Below are positions 37,671 through 49,642 of a stretch of 64,000 bases of DNA, one piece after another. The DNA lies in the NCBI RefSeq assembly GCF_019175385.1, contig NC_083337.1, positions 48,398,938 through 48,462,937 of the forward strand. Reading direction: 5' to 3'. Positions within the stretch are counted from its first letter, which is position 1. Each line of letters begins with the position of its first letter. Both the position numbers and the translations under genes were made by a program. The stretch comes from Lycium barbarum. Lineage: Eukaryota; Streptophyta; Magnoliopsida; Solanales; Solanaceae. Below the pieces are notes generated by a model. The model made no database searches. It saw nothing but the letters and a program-made list of their open reading frames with translations, and had not been told where the DNA came from.

Positions 37671-37706
37671 AACATTCGAGGACGAATGTTCTAAAGGGGG
37701 GGAGGA
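37671..37706 (+). other. Palindrome and polypurine tract of element B
   Basis: AACATTCGAGGACGAATGTT (37671-37690) is followed by CTAAAGGGGGGGAGGA and the 3' LTR start at 37707. Confidence 0.92.
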
Positions 37707-40700
37707 TGTTATATCCCGTATTTTGTGCATTCGGATATTTCAAGATAATTGCGAGAAGTTAAGGGCGATGCTATATTTTGATCTTGTTTAACACACAAGT
37801 TGTTTATGAAATTTTTTGAAGTGGAAATATTAAGAAAGGCTAGGGGCAAAAAGGGAAATTCGCAAGACGGCTCATAGGAAATATGGAGGAAGGCTAAGGG
37901 CAAATTTGGAATTAGGAAAAATAAATTTTCATGAATTACAAAATAAAAACAAAAAGTGGGCTTGAATTAAAGGGCCATTTGGCCGTCCAAAATAAAATGG
38001 GCCAAGGCCCACATGGAAGTAAAACAAATAAGTCAAAAGGTGACTTATGGATCACATTTATCATCTCTTATCCCTTAGAAGACTAAAGAAACTTGGAGAG
38101 ACAAAAACCATAAGGCCATTCGGCCATGGCAAGTAGAAGAGAAGTCCCAAAAATCTTGACCAAAGAAATATTTTCTCCTAGCATTTCTACTAATTGGAAG
38201 GTCCCTAGCAAAGTGAAGAGGTCATTGGAGCAAGTAAAGTATTCATTCTTGCAAGCTACAAATCCTAGCTAAGTGAGAAGTTAAAGGAAAAAGGTAAGGA
38301 TTAATCCTCTTCTTATATGTTATGGATGATTATGTATGTTGTAGTAGGTAAAAAGTGGATGAAATTCATGAAAATATGGATATATGTTGTTGCCGTGTGG
38401 TTGTTGTATGGTATGGAAGAGAATGAATCAATTTTTCTTAAGTATTTTGGTTGTTGTTGTAATGGAATCTATGATGTAAATGAAAGTTTAATGATTCTAG
38501 TTGAAGTTGTAAGTGTTGGAGAGTTGTTTAGAAGCTAATGTGACGTTAAAAGCCATTTCTTGTATTTATGGAAAACAATGTTGTTAGTGTTTGAATTGTT
38601 GGTGTAGTTCATGAATTTGAAGGAAGGAAATGTGTTGTTATTGTTCTTGTTGCATTTGGAAGGTTTCGGATGAAGTAGAGTATTGGTTGAATTGTTTTGA
38701 ATATTGTACGGATTGTTTGAATGGTTGCGGATTAGTACTTGAATATGTAAGCAATTATGAATTGAACGTAAATGAAATGCCATCGAAGTTTGTAGAAAGA
38801 AGTTGCTACCGTTAGTATGCTTTTTGAATTGATTGTGGATATTGTTAGAATAGCTGTTGGTATTGTTGTTGATAATTTGGCCGAGTTAAATTCTCGGATT
38901 TGTTGTTGATGATTTAACAGAGTTGGATTCTCGGGGTTGTTGTATTTACAGGGGAAATGCTGCAAAAAATTCTGTAAATAAAGTGTTGGTTTAGAATTGG
39001 ACTCTTAAGTGTTTATGGCTAATGTTTGGTATGTACGAATATTGTTGTAGATCTTGCGAAGCCAAAGACTTAAGTTCGGATTAGCGTAGGAAGCGGACAA
39101 GGTATGTAAGGCTTACCCTTTCTTTCTTTTGACATGTCCTAGAGCTAAGTAAGTTATGATACGTATCTTGGGGTAACTCTATTCTTGATTCCGAGCTTGT
39201 TAATGATTCTTATTCACTTCTTGATGTGAGTATGCTTAGTATAGTCGTGATTATCATATGATTGAATAACGAGCAAAGCATAAAGAGATTCTTGTTTTTT
39301 TTAAAAGAGTTCTATAAGTATTAATGTCCCTAACTTTCGTAGATAGTCTCGGATTGCTTTAAAAACGTTCGTATAGGTTTCTATAATGAATATCGTTCCT
39401 AACATTTATATGCTAACTCGGATTGTTTTGGAAACGTGGCGTAACGATATCCATAATGAATCCATTCCTAGATGTAGGATATCCTGAGTTTTTTGACCTC
39501 TTAAGCCCGAAGGGGCATTCTCAAGTTGTGCGACTTCATAATGTGGTCTAAATCCCGATGGGGACATTCATAAGGTCTTTCTCTTACCTATGCATTTTAC
39601 ATTTAAATTTGTGAGTCTCGAAGGAGACAAATGAAACGGGGTTTGATTTCATACATGACGTCCATAATAGTTTTTTCTAGATGATTTCATGACGCGATTG
39701 AGCGTGCTATATAACATATGGCCTCGGCTTAAGTCCGAGTGTGCTATGGCCTCAGCTTATCTCTGAGTGTGCTATGGCCTCAGCTTATGTCTGAGCGTGC
39801 TATATAACATATGGCCTAAGTTTATGTTATGCCAATTGAGTTGTGCATATGGTTTCACTAATAATTTCGAGAAAAATCAGTTTTATACTAAAGGAAATAT
39901 AAAGTTAGACTTTCAAAACCACTCCGAAGGGGGTGCGAGATTTTACTATTTAGATTTTTAAAACCACTCCGAAGGGGGTGCGAGATTTTACTATTTCGTT
40001 TCATTTACAATTTATGTTTACACTCCATAGCATCATTTATTTGTATTGATATTCGTGGATTAAGTTGTGTTGACACCATCATTATTATTATGCCGGAAGC
40101 GGCATGCCCGAAGGGGCCATCATCATTATTATTATGCCGGAAGCGGCATGCCCGAAGGGGCCATCATCATTATTATTATGCCAGAAGCGGCATGCCCGAA
40201 GGGGCCATCATTATTATTATGCCGGAAGCGGCATGCCCGAAGGGGCCATCATTATTATTATGCCGGAAGCGGCATGCCCAAAGGGGCCATCATCATTATT
40301 ATTAAGCCGGAAGCGGCTGCCCGAAGGGGCCATCATTATTAATAAGCCGGAAGCGGCATGCCCGAAGGGGCAATCATTATTATTATGCCGGAAGCGGCAT
40401 GCCCGAAGGGGCCATCATTATTATTATGTTGGAAGCGGCATGCCCGAAGGGGCCATCATTATTATTATGCCGGAAGCAGCATGCCCGAAGGGGCCATCAT
40501 CATTATTATGCCGGAAGCGGCCGTCCGAAGGGACTATTGTGATACTAAATTTATATTGTGTATTCTAGAATTTTCGTATGCGGTAATTATATGGTGCATG
40601 CTAGAATTTGGGTAAAGGCCACAGGACTTGGTTCAGAATGTTGTTTCAGGTTACTTACAGTTTGATTTCTAAACTTGTTTACTGCTGCACCTTCCTTGTG

Positions 40701-41188
40701 CTATGATTCAGTAATGCTTTACATATTCAGTACATATTCCGTACTGACCCCCTTTCTTCAGGGGCTGCGTTTCATGCCGAGCAGGTGCATACAGATGAGT
40801 AGAAGACTTTGCTAGATGGTGTTCCAGCGGGATTGGCGAGCTCCATCTCAGTTCGGAGTGTTGCCGGGTCAAAGTACTTATGTCATGGTATTTTGTATAT
40901 GTTAGAGACTTTGCAGACAGTGTCATGTGTATAGGGCGTCGAGAAGTGCGAATCATTTGTAGATGTTAAAAGAGTATGTATTTTCAGATGATTTCAGTTT
41001 GTTTAAAGTACGCAATTGATTGAAGGTTTTCATAATTTGTATAAAGACAATGATCTCTATTTGGAAAAGTTCCATGTTTTTAAAAGTTTTTGAAATAACA
41101 AGCTTTGGTAGAGCGAATGTTTAAGGGTTCGCTCGACTCTGATGAGAGTCAGGTGCCCGTCATGCCCTATCAAGATTAGGGTGTGACA
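37707..41188 (+). repeat. 3' LTR of element B (3482 bp)
   Basis: Nearly identical to the 5' LTR over the compared stretches. It carries a minisatellite of 11 units at 40077-40530, an extra duplicate of AAAACCACTCCGAAGGGGGT near 39958, the uninterrupted insertion site of element I near 40598, and the hairpin region (40731-40786). It ends GTGTGACA and is followed by AGTTC. Confidence 0.92.
40077..40530 (+). repeat. Minisatellite of 11 units in the 3' LTR of B
   Basis: Same unit type and order as 23549-24010, including the sixth unit lacking CAT and the last degenerate unit. Confidence 0.95.
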
Positions 41189-41234
41189 AGTTCATTCACT
41201 TTCGTACCAAGGGAAGATATTCCGAGGTGTAACA

Positions 41235-41276
41235 GACACTTACGAATTTCAATATATAGAACTACGGGGTGTAACA
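41235..41276 (-). other. Right end of remnant E (LTR-type terminus)
   Basis: 42 bp between the end of element C and the resumption of LINE1. On - it reads TGTTACACCCCGTAGTTC, an LTR-type start. LINE1 coding sequence follows immediately at 41277, so E is the first element that split the LINE. Confidence 0.65.
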
Positions 41277-42467
41277 AAATATTTTCACTCTATTATAAGG
41301 GACAGAAAAAGGAGACTTGGGATCAATAGAATCAAGAACAAGAAACGCAAATGGATTTCTGGTAACTCAAGAATTGCTAACGCTGCTATAAAGCACTTGT
41401 AGCATATGTTTAATCTCAAGGCTATAAATCTTGATCCCAGAGTCCTTGATTGTATTCCAATCTGCATAAGCCAAGAGGATAATGATTTGATCTGCAGTTG
41501 CCCTCAAGAAGCTGAAATCAAATCCACTATTTTTTATATGAGTTTTGACAGTGTTGCTGGACCAGATTGGTTCTCAGGTAAGTTTTTTTTAATATTGTTG
41601 GGACATAATTAAGAAGGAAGTAATAGAATTTGTTCAGTTTTCTTTTTTAAAGGAAAACTGACCAAATTCTTTTCACATACCCTCTTAGCTTTAATCCCTA
41701 AAGTGGAATACCCTGCTAATTTTTCTGAACTCAGGCCTATTAGTCTCAGTAATTTCTCCTGCAAAATTATCACTAAGATTCTTTCTAAAAGGCTTAATCT
41801 TTTGCTCCCTTATATTATTTCTGAAAATCAAAGTGGATTTTTGAAAGGGAGACTCATTACTGAAAATACTTTGTTAACTCAAGAAATTGTTCAAAATATT
41901 AAAAGTAAGAATATGGGGGGAAATGTTGTCATCAAATTGGATATGGCCGTAAGCATATGATAGAATGTCTTGGCCTTTCATTACTACTGTTTTACATAAA
42001 TTTGGTTTTTCTGATGAAGTCATTAAGCTGTTCACGGGAAACATTTCTAATGTATGGTACACCATCATAATAAATGGCACCAGAAATGATTTTTTCACTT
42101 CTTCCCAAGGACTCAAGCAAGGTGATCCTCTTTCCCCTTCTCTTTTTATTATTGTTGCTGAGGTTCTGGCAAGACTGCTTAATAAAATTGTACATAGTGA
42201 TCATTTCATTCCCTTCTCTATGTCTAAGAGAGGGCCCGTCATTAATCACCTTTCTTATGCAGATGACATTGTGATCTTCACTAGTGGTAATTCTAAGTCC
42301 ATTAAAATGGTTATGAAACAGATACACAGGTATGAGAAGAGTTCTGGTCAAAAGATGAACAAGAATAAATGTTTTTTTCCTCACTGCTCCTGGCACTAGG
42401 CCTAGTAGAATTAATAAAATAAGGAATTCTACTAGCTTTCTTGATAAACAATTCCCTTTTGAGTATC
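41277..42467 (+). pseudogene. LINE1 ORF2: reverse transcriptase portion, broken
   Basis: The linker before the RT (INRIKNKKRKWISG) ends at a stop at 41400-41402. Then come YMSFDSVAGPDWFSGKFF and a frame break near 41590. RT blocks follow: PANFSELRPISLSNF, IISENQSGFLKGRLITENTL, KLDMA (frameshift near 41950), GLKQGDPLSPSLF and the catalytic YADDIVIF. A frameshift in a T run near 42370 precedes the palm end. The catalytic Asp pair is kept, but several frame breaks make the protein non-functional. The reading continues in phase at 58844 after element K. Confidence 0.9.
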
Positions 42468-43454
42468 TGTTACACCTCGAAAAAAAATTCGTTGATGCAC
42501 AATGAATAGACTAACGAAAAGCACGAAGTATACGGTAATTCAATTAGTAAGGAATGACATTTGATGACCCTAATTAAGATTTCAAAGACGTTCGAGATAG
42601 GGGAAGAAAATTTGCCAAAAGAAGGCAAGGCATGTGATAGGTATCAAAAAGGAATTACGAGTAACGAGTTAATGAGGATTTAATAATGCTTTGGAGAAGA
42701 GTTATAATTCCCCTTAGATTGTTAATGAGGTGATAAACAAGTGCTAATAAGGTTCCATAAGGATTGGAGATCAAACGAGTCGACGAAAACGAACTTCGGG
42801 AAACTGGGGATTATATAGCCAAACATACTGGCCGTATAAAACATACGGACTGTATGTTGGACCGTATAATCATCCCAAAATAGCACCCCTCTCTGGACCA
42901 AATCTATGGCCAGACATACGGTCAGTATAATTTATACGGACCGTATGTTGGTCTGTAGAAACTAGTCGAGACAGATTTGTATTATTAATAAGGGATCAAG
43001 TCTCATTTTATTCCATTTCCCTTTCACACCCCTTCTCTCTAAAACATCTATCTACACTTCTCCCACAAGAATTCAAGAGATATTAGTGATCAACAACATC
43101 AAACTAAGTGAATCAAGTGTAAGAAACCAATTAAAGATCATCCAAGTCAAGAAATCTCATTGGAGATGAACTAGGGTTTTGGCTCAAGTGAAGTATTTCC
43201 ACCCAAAGCTTGTTCCTACAACATCTAAGGTAAGTTTTATAGTATTTCCATGTTGTTGAAGGTATTTGAAAGTTGAAACGCTTGGATTGTAGAAGGATAT
43301 AGAAAAATGGGTCATAAATGTGGAAATAGTGCCATTTTGAGTAATAGCTTGAATTGAGTCATGATTCTTGATGTGTTGTGATATAGATATGTTATTAATG
43401 ATTTTAAGAACATGGGATAGACATTGTACATGAATGAATGTAATTGTGTGTTAT
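42468..43454 (+). repeat. 5' LTR of element K, first part
   Basis: It starts TGTTACACCTCGAAAAAAAA. It contains a palindrome cluster (42825-42965), a TATA-like TTATTAATAAGGG near 42983 and donor-like CTAAG|GTAAGTTTT at 43230. Solo LTR L interrupts it at 43455 (TSD GTTAT). Confidence 0.92.
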
Positions 43455-46045
43455 TGTTACACCTTGGAAAATCCCCTGAATATGTACGGTGAAGAGGCTA
43501 ACAAAGGACATAGCATATGCAATGTTTTGATGAGTAAGAAATAGTATTTGATGACCCTCAACGAGATTTCAAAGGCATATAATGCAAGGAAAGAAAGTTG
43601 CCAAGGGAAACGAATCATATGTTGTGTATCGGATAAGAATTTCAAGCAACGAATTTATGATGGCATAATGATGTCTTGGAGACAAGTAATAACGCCCCTA
43701 AGATTGATATTGAGATGTTAAACAAGTGCCAAGAAGGTTCCATAAGGATCGGAGATCAAACGAGTCGACGAGAACGAAAACGGAACCACTGGGCATTGTA
43801 TAGCCGAACCTACGGACAGTATAAATTGTACCAGCCATATGTTAGACCGTATAATTGGCCAAGGAGGGCACCAGCTACTGGACCAAACATACGGCCATAC
43901 ATACGGTTCGTATAAATAGTACGGACCGTATGTTGGTCCGTATAACATGGTCCGGCTAGCTTTTAAATTAAGTATAAGGGACCCTTTTTCATTTCATCCC
44001 CACTCTCCTCTCTCCAAGAAACATCTAGAATATTCTCCATCACTCTTACACAATAAAATCAAGAGGAATCCATGATCAATAACACCAAACCCATGAAACA
44101 AAGAGTGTGAGACCTAGCTAAAGTTCATCTTCCTCAAAGAAAACCAAAAAAGGTGAGATAGGGTTTTGGTGCTAGAGGAGAAACTCCACACAAGACTTGT
44201 TCAACCATCATTTAAGGTAATTTTAATGACTAAACCATGTTGTTTGAGGTATTGGAAGGTTAAGATACTTGAATTATAGAAAGACATAGGAAGCGGGTCA
44301 TTAATGAGTGAATAGTGTCATGTTTGGATGATAGTTGGATTGAATCATAAATGTTGGTGTGTTGTGATTATGAACACGTTATGAATGATATTTAGGATAT
44401 GGAAATAAGTGTGATACATGAGGAAACGCGAGAGTAAGCTATAACCATAAATGTGGAGAAATTGAAGAGGAATGGTGGATTGTGGTCAATGTATATGAAT
44501 GATGATTTTTTATTGCAATATTGTGAATGTTGTTGTGAGCGTTTGGGAGTTGGTATAGAATATGGGAAAAGTCGTATAAACAAAGGAAGTTCTGTCCAAT
44601 TTTCCCTAGCCTTAGAAAGCCCGTTCTTATAATTGCTTAGCTAATGACGATATAAATTCTCTTGAAGGTAGAACGTGTGCATTAAAGGAGAACACGCAAG
44701 TGATAGATTAGCTAAACGTCAAAGGTATGTAAGGCCTATCCCTTCCTTCAAAGGCATGAATCTTTCAAACTTTCCATGATCTTCCTATATGATGGAACCC
44801 ATGAGTCCTTAAGTACACTAAATTACATACGAGTATGATAATGATGATAATGAGTTAAAGTATAGAGACTCGATAATTCATGATATGATGATCCCATAAC
44901 GCTAATGATGTTATTATTGTTAACACTCACCTTATGCACTATTTCCTTCAAGGTGAGGCAAGTGCTCATAAATGTTCATAATATAATCGGGGGTTTACGA
45001 CCTTACGTCACCCCGACATAGCTATGGTTGTCTTCAAAGTCTAATGTATGCTCCTAATGCTAAATGTGAAAAATGCTAAGTTATGATATGTTTATAAGAT
45101 GATTAATGATGCTAGCTTATAATATGCCTATGTTATGTATGAAAATGTCAAAGCTATAATAAGATTGTGATACATTCATGAAATGTGCAATAGTAATGGG
45201 TAATGATTGATTTTGTGATGATATGATTCCACCGCGCCAGAATGGCCGGGCATGTCACCGCTAAGGCGGGCTGCATAGGGTTCCACCGTGCCTAGATGGT
45301 CGGGCATGTCACCGCTAAGGCGGGCTGCGATGTTACACCGATCCTAGAGGGGCGGGCATGATCACCACGGGTGAGCGGCATATGATGGTTACCCGGACGC
45401 GGGATAACCATGAGATATGTGATGTGATGAGATACGTGATGTGACGAGCTATGTGATGTGATGATATATGTACCATGATTATGTAACATATGATATATGT
45501 ACGAAATGTAATTGCTTATGACACTCTTGCAGGTTATGTCTTTCTCTTATGGCTCATAATCCTCCTATTATATTTATTTCATTCTTGCCTTACATACTTA
45601 GTACAATATTCGTACTGACATCCGTTTTCTTTGGACGATGTGTTCATGCCCACAGGTAGACAGGGAGGAGAGCTTGAGCCAGATTCGTAGTAGCTGTCAG
45701 CCGATTGAAAGCACTCATTTGTTCCGGAGGTGCTCGATTATTCTTTTGTGTATATTTGTACATGTTGGGCTCGACGGGGTCCTGTCCTGTCTATGCGTTT
45801 TGTACTCCAGTAGAGGCTCGTAGATACACAGTGTGGGTTATGTGGTTTGATAGGGTCACTATGGTGTAATTGTATATATTATTTTGTTAGCCTAAAGGGC
45901 TTATGTATATGAAACTATTTATGTTCACAAATGAAAGATGACTTTCTTATGATTTGAGTATAAAATTGATAAAAGAGTAGTAGAATGAGCGGTGCTCGGT
46001 GGTTAGCCCCGGGTACCCGTCGCGGCCCCTAGTTGGGTCGTGACA
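43455..46045 (+). repeat. Solo LTR L (2591 bp) in the 5' LTR of K
   Basis: It starts TGTTACACCTTGGAAAATC and ends CCTAGTTGGGTCGTGACA. The TSD GTTAT is perfect (43450-43454 and 46046-46050). It is of the F / C-3' LTR type. It contains a palindrome cluster (43800-43945), TATA-like AGTATAAGGG near 43970, donor-like TTTAAG|GTAA near 44216, AAAG|GTATGTAAGGC near 44723, tandem GTCACCGCTAAGGCGGGCTG blocks (45230-45400) and the hairpin region (45600-45656). Confidence 0.93.
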
Positions 46046-46050
46046 GTTAT

Positions 46051-46330
46051 GACCATGGATATGGATAATTGGAAGTGAATTGAGAGATATGGATAATGTG
46101 GGTGAATAAAGACTAGTGTTATGATATTGTGAATGTATTGTTGACATTTGGGAGTTGATATATGATATGGAGGAAGTCGTATAAATAAAGGAGATGCTGT
46201 CTAATTTTCTCTAGTGTTAGTCGTGCATGCTAGCTATCGATTTTCTAATGATAGTATAATTCTAATGAAGGTAGAAACGTGAGCATTGAAAGAGGACGTA
46301 CAAGTGTAGAATAGTTGAACGGGAAGGTAT
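46051..46330 (+). repeat. 5' LTR of element K, second part
   Basis: Segment between L and M. It contains acceptor-like TTTTCTCTAG ending at 46214 and the donor-like GGGAAG|GTAT at 46327, which is the exact site where M inserted. Confidence 0.9.
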
Positions 46331-49300
46331 TGTCACGACCCAACTCTGGGGCCGTAACTAGTGCCCGAGTAGGACACCCGTTCACACTTATTTAACAGAA
46401 TCGACCTACAAATAGCTTACACAGACACAAAAGTCAGATATTGTCTTAAGCGGTTGCATATCATCGAATGAGTCATAAGAAAGCCGGCGAGGCTGTCACA
46501 AAACATGTCGTCCCACAGACACATACACATACATATACATATCAGCTGTTAAGGCTATCACAGCAAACGGAACCGCTTAAGACACAGATCACACAAACAT
46601 GACAGAACAGAAACTATCCACAACCCACATCTATGTCTACAGGCCTCTAAAACAGACAGCAAAACCATATGGCGGGACAGGGCCCCGCCGTACCCCTGAA
46701 TATATATATATATATATATATACATACATATATACAATGGAAAAGTCTATACCAGAATGTGGGCTCCAGAAACAAAAGGAGCACTCCAAAGCAGCAGAAT
46801 AGGTATACTAAACTGGCGGGTCACCAGAACGAACGTCTGTACCTGCGGGCATGTAACGCAGCCCCCGAAAAAAGGGGGTCAGTACGAAATATGTACTGAG
46901 TATGTAAAGCATGACATACAGTAATCCCAATTATAACTAAAACAAGAAGTGTGGAAAATGAATACAAAATCAGTATATCAAAGCCTGTTCTGAAAACATA
47001 AATAGTGCAAATAAAAATCATGCATTGGCTCAGGAACGTGGTCGCCACTCCAACGTTGGCGCCACAACACATCATACTCCAGAAGGTTTCAAATCCCCGT
47101 ACAACCCCAACACACATCATAACATCATAACACATCATACGCCATAACACATCATAACACCATATATAGGCGGTTCCCGGCCCTTTAGTAAGTGGCTCGG
47201 CGAACCGTAACACATCATACTGCCGAATATAACATAGTGTGCATGACGACAAAATCGGCTCGGGACTCGGCGAACGATATAATAGTAGTATGCACGAGCG
47301 GAGTAGTGAGAAATCATATGCATATAAATAAATTCTAAGACGCGATGGACAAGTATATTTACCGACATCTGAAGGCTCAGAAACAAGTTTCGGGTCAATC
47401 GGATTTAGTTTAAGAAAGTTATGAGCGTTTGAAGTACAGAACCTTCTGAAAGCGTTTCAGAAGCCATTTTTGGAAAATCAAGTAACAATCATATTAGGTA
47501 CCTTTCGAATATCGTTATGGATCAAACCAAATAGAGATTTTAGAACCATATGTACGTATCAAAATATATATCAAAGACTTTAGTCATATCACTTATCTTT
47601 CGAACAACATTCGGAGACATATCAACTAGAACTTCGAACATCATAAATACGCATCAAACCATATGGAGTAGCTTATGGAAGTCAAGAATATTAGCCATCC
47701 TAGTGGCTCTAAGAATAGGATTTTCTTTAAAATCATACATATACGTCATTCGCTCGTTTCATAAGAGTCATGCCAAAAGAAAGAAAGGTTAGGCTTTACA
47801 TACCTCGATCGCTCCCTAAGCTAATCCCAACTCAAGTCTCGGGCTCTCCAAGATCTACAATAACGTTATTAAATACCAAATGTTAGCTATAAGTACTTAG
47901 GAATTCAATCCTAAGCTAGTACTTGTCTACAGAAATTTCGGCAGCATTTCCCCTATATATTCGCCTATCCGAATTTCCAATTGCTCTCCTATTGACACAG
48001 AAATACCAACAATAACATATGGACACAACCATATCTTCAATTCTTTTATTTCAACAAGAACAACAACATATCAAAACAGCCCCCCAACTATAACATAACG
48101 ATGCCCGAAATTCTAACGAACACTTACAATACACCAAGCAACCCATATACACTTCTTATACCTTATTTCATGCAATCTTTTCAGCAAATTTCAGGGAAAT
48201 ACAACAGCAACCACACGACACCACATCATCTATTTATATGCAAGTAAGCTACATTATTACCACAATAATCCTCACAACAACCCACAACAAATTTAACTCC
48301 AACTCTAACTATTAAATTCCTTCATTCTCATCACATAATCCATGATATCAACAACCAAAATATTGATTCAAATCAGTCCACCATTTTCAAACAAAACATC
48401 CCCTACGGCTTCAACGACATTCCATCATTAACATACATAATTTCATAGACTCAATTCATGTTTACCAAGTTACAACAATACCCCAACATCAACACACATA
48501 ATTTCATGGCTCCAACCATGCTTCAACATCAACACACATAATTTCACACATAAAATTTACATTTTCACATTCCCCACACGTCCAACTTCATCATCAAACA
48601 CATAGAAAAATGATTAACTCTTACCTTAACAAGTTGGCTTCTTCACTTGGCTAGAATTTGTGAAATGAACTAATACTTGTTCTTGTTGCTCCAAATGACT
48701 TCTCCGCGTTATTATCACCTTCCTAAGGGCTGAAATACCTAGAAAATCTGATTTTTGGATCAACAAATTTGAGCTCCAATTTTGCTAGCCATGGCCGAAT
48801 GCCATGGCTTATGCTCTCTCTCTCTCTCTCTCTAGCTTGTTGTTGAAGATGAAATGAGCTCTAGGGCACAGATTTTTCACTATATGTACAGCCCCTAGGA
48901 GTGACAAGTGTCCCACTCAAGGTTGAGCCAATTAAATTTGGCCACATGTCTTGGTGGGGCCCACTTAGTGCACTAGTGACTTGTTTAATGAAAAATTAAA
49001 TCTTAATCCCCACTTAATAATCTAATCATGGTAAATTAATCCCAACTTTCCATTAATATATAAAAGAAGATCAATTCTTACCTTTTTCCTTAATTTCCCA
49101 CTTGACTAGAATTTTGAACTTGCAACAAAGAGTAGTTTTCTTGCTCCAACAATTATACCACGTTAAAGAGGACCTTTGAATTAGTAGGAATACTAGAAGA
49201 ATATATTTTTTGGATCAACATTGAAGGCTTCAAAAAAAATCTTTTCTTTTCTCTTGGCCGAATGGCCTTTATTTTTTGCTCTCAAGGTTTTTCTTTCTTG

Positions 49301-49642
49301 AAGATTCTTGAAATAAGATGACAAATGGTGGTAGTCATCCTTTTTATTTACTTGGATTAAATCCCCAAGTGGGCCTTGGCCCATCCCTTGGCCGGCCACA
49401 CTTGGGCTTCTTTCTCTTTTTTTTTTTTCCAAGTCCATTTCTTCAAGACCAATCTCCCCTTCTTTTGTTGCATGAAAAATTATTTTCCAATTTTCAAATT
49501 TGCCCTTAGCCTTTCTTAATATTTCCACATCAATATTTTCATAAAAAACTTATATATTAAACAAGATAAAAATTATATCCTTGTCCTTAATTTGTCGCAA
49601 TTATCTTGAAATATCCGAATGTGAAAAATACGGGGTATAACA
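46331..49642 (-). repeat. Solo LTR M (3312 bp), mosaic, in the 5' LTR of K
   Basis: A perfect TSD GGTAT flanks it (46326-46330 and 49643-49647). The left end is TGTCACGACCCAACTC and the right end GGGGTATAACA, so it is in minus orientation. The hairpin region is at 46841-46898. Two upstream segments follow each other: one ends near 49060 and resembles G's LTR (CCACTTAATAATCTAATCAT), and the other (49070-49642) resembles the starts of B and J. Each has its own donor-like GGTAAGA site on - (near 48617 and 49077). It looks like a recombinant between LTR subfamilies. Confidence 0.85.

Larger units (their letters stand above)
21205..41188 (+). mobile_element. Element B: non-autonomous LTR element with minimal interior, hosting element I
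   Basis: B has a 5' LTR (21205-24072 and 36099-36686), PBS (36690-36701), an interior of only about 1 kb, PPT and 3' LTR (37707-41188). Without element I it is about 8 kb. Flanking 5-mers CGTTC and AGTTC differ at one base. The two LTRs look nearly identical, so insertion was recent. The interior keeps no gag and only the end of a chromovirus pol. Mobility would have depended on proteins from relatives. It sits in the 5' LTR of C. Confidence 0.88.
10565..41234 (-). mobile_element. Element C: deleted Ty3/Gypsy chromovirus hosting elements D and B
   Basis: Order on the minus strand: 5' LTR (41234 down to 15686, interrupted by D and B), PBS, gag, a gag-integrase deletion junction, integrase C terminus plus chromodomain, PPT and 3' LTR (13140 to 10565). 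Without the nested insertions it is about 7.7 kb. The internal sequence is closest to element K. Flanking 5-mers are GTAAC on the left and GACAC on the right, so the TSD is poor. The 5' and 3' LTRs resemble different subfamilies in their downstream halves, which suggests recombination or conversion. Confidence 0.8.

Noticed and set aside
41897..42396. Minus-strand frames opposite the LINE1 RT
   Set aside because: Antisense shadows of the RT coding sequence.
44990..45400. Possible rRNA, tRNA or other structured RNA gene in the GGCGGGCTGC blocks
   Set aside because: Tandem LTR repeat without cloverleaf or rRNA signature; the same blocks occur at 11246-11402 in another LTR.
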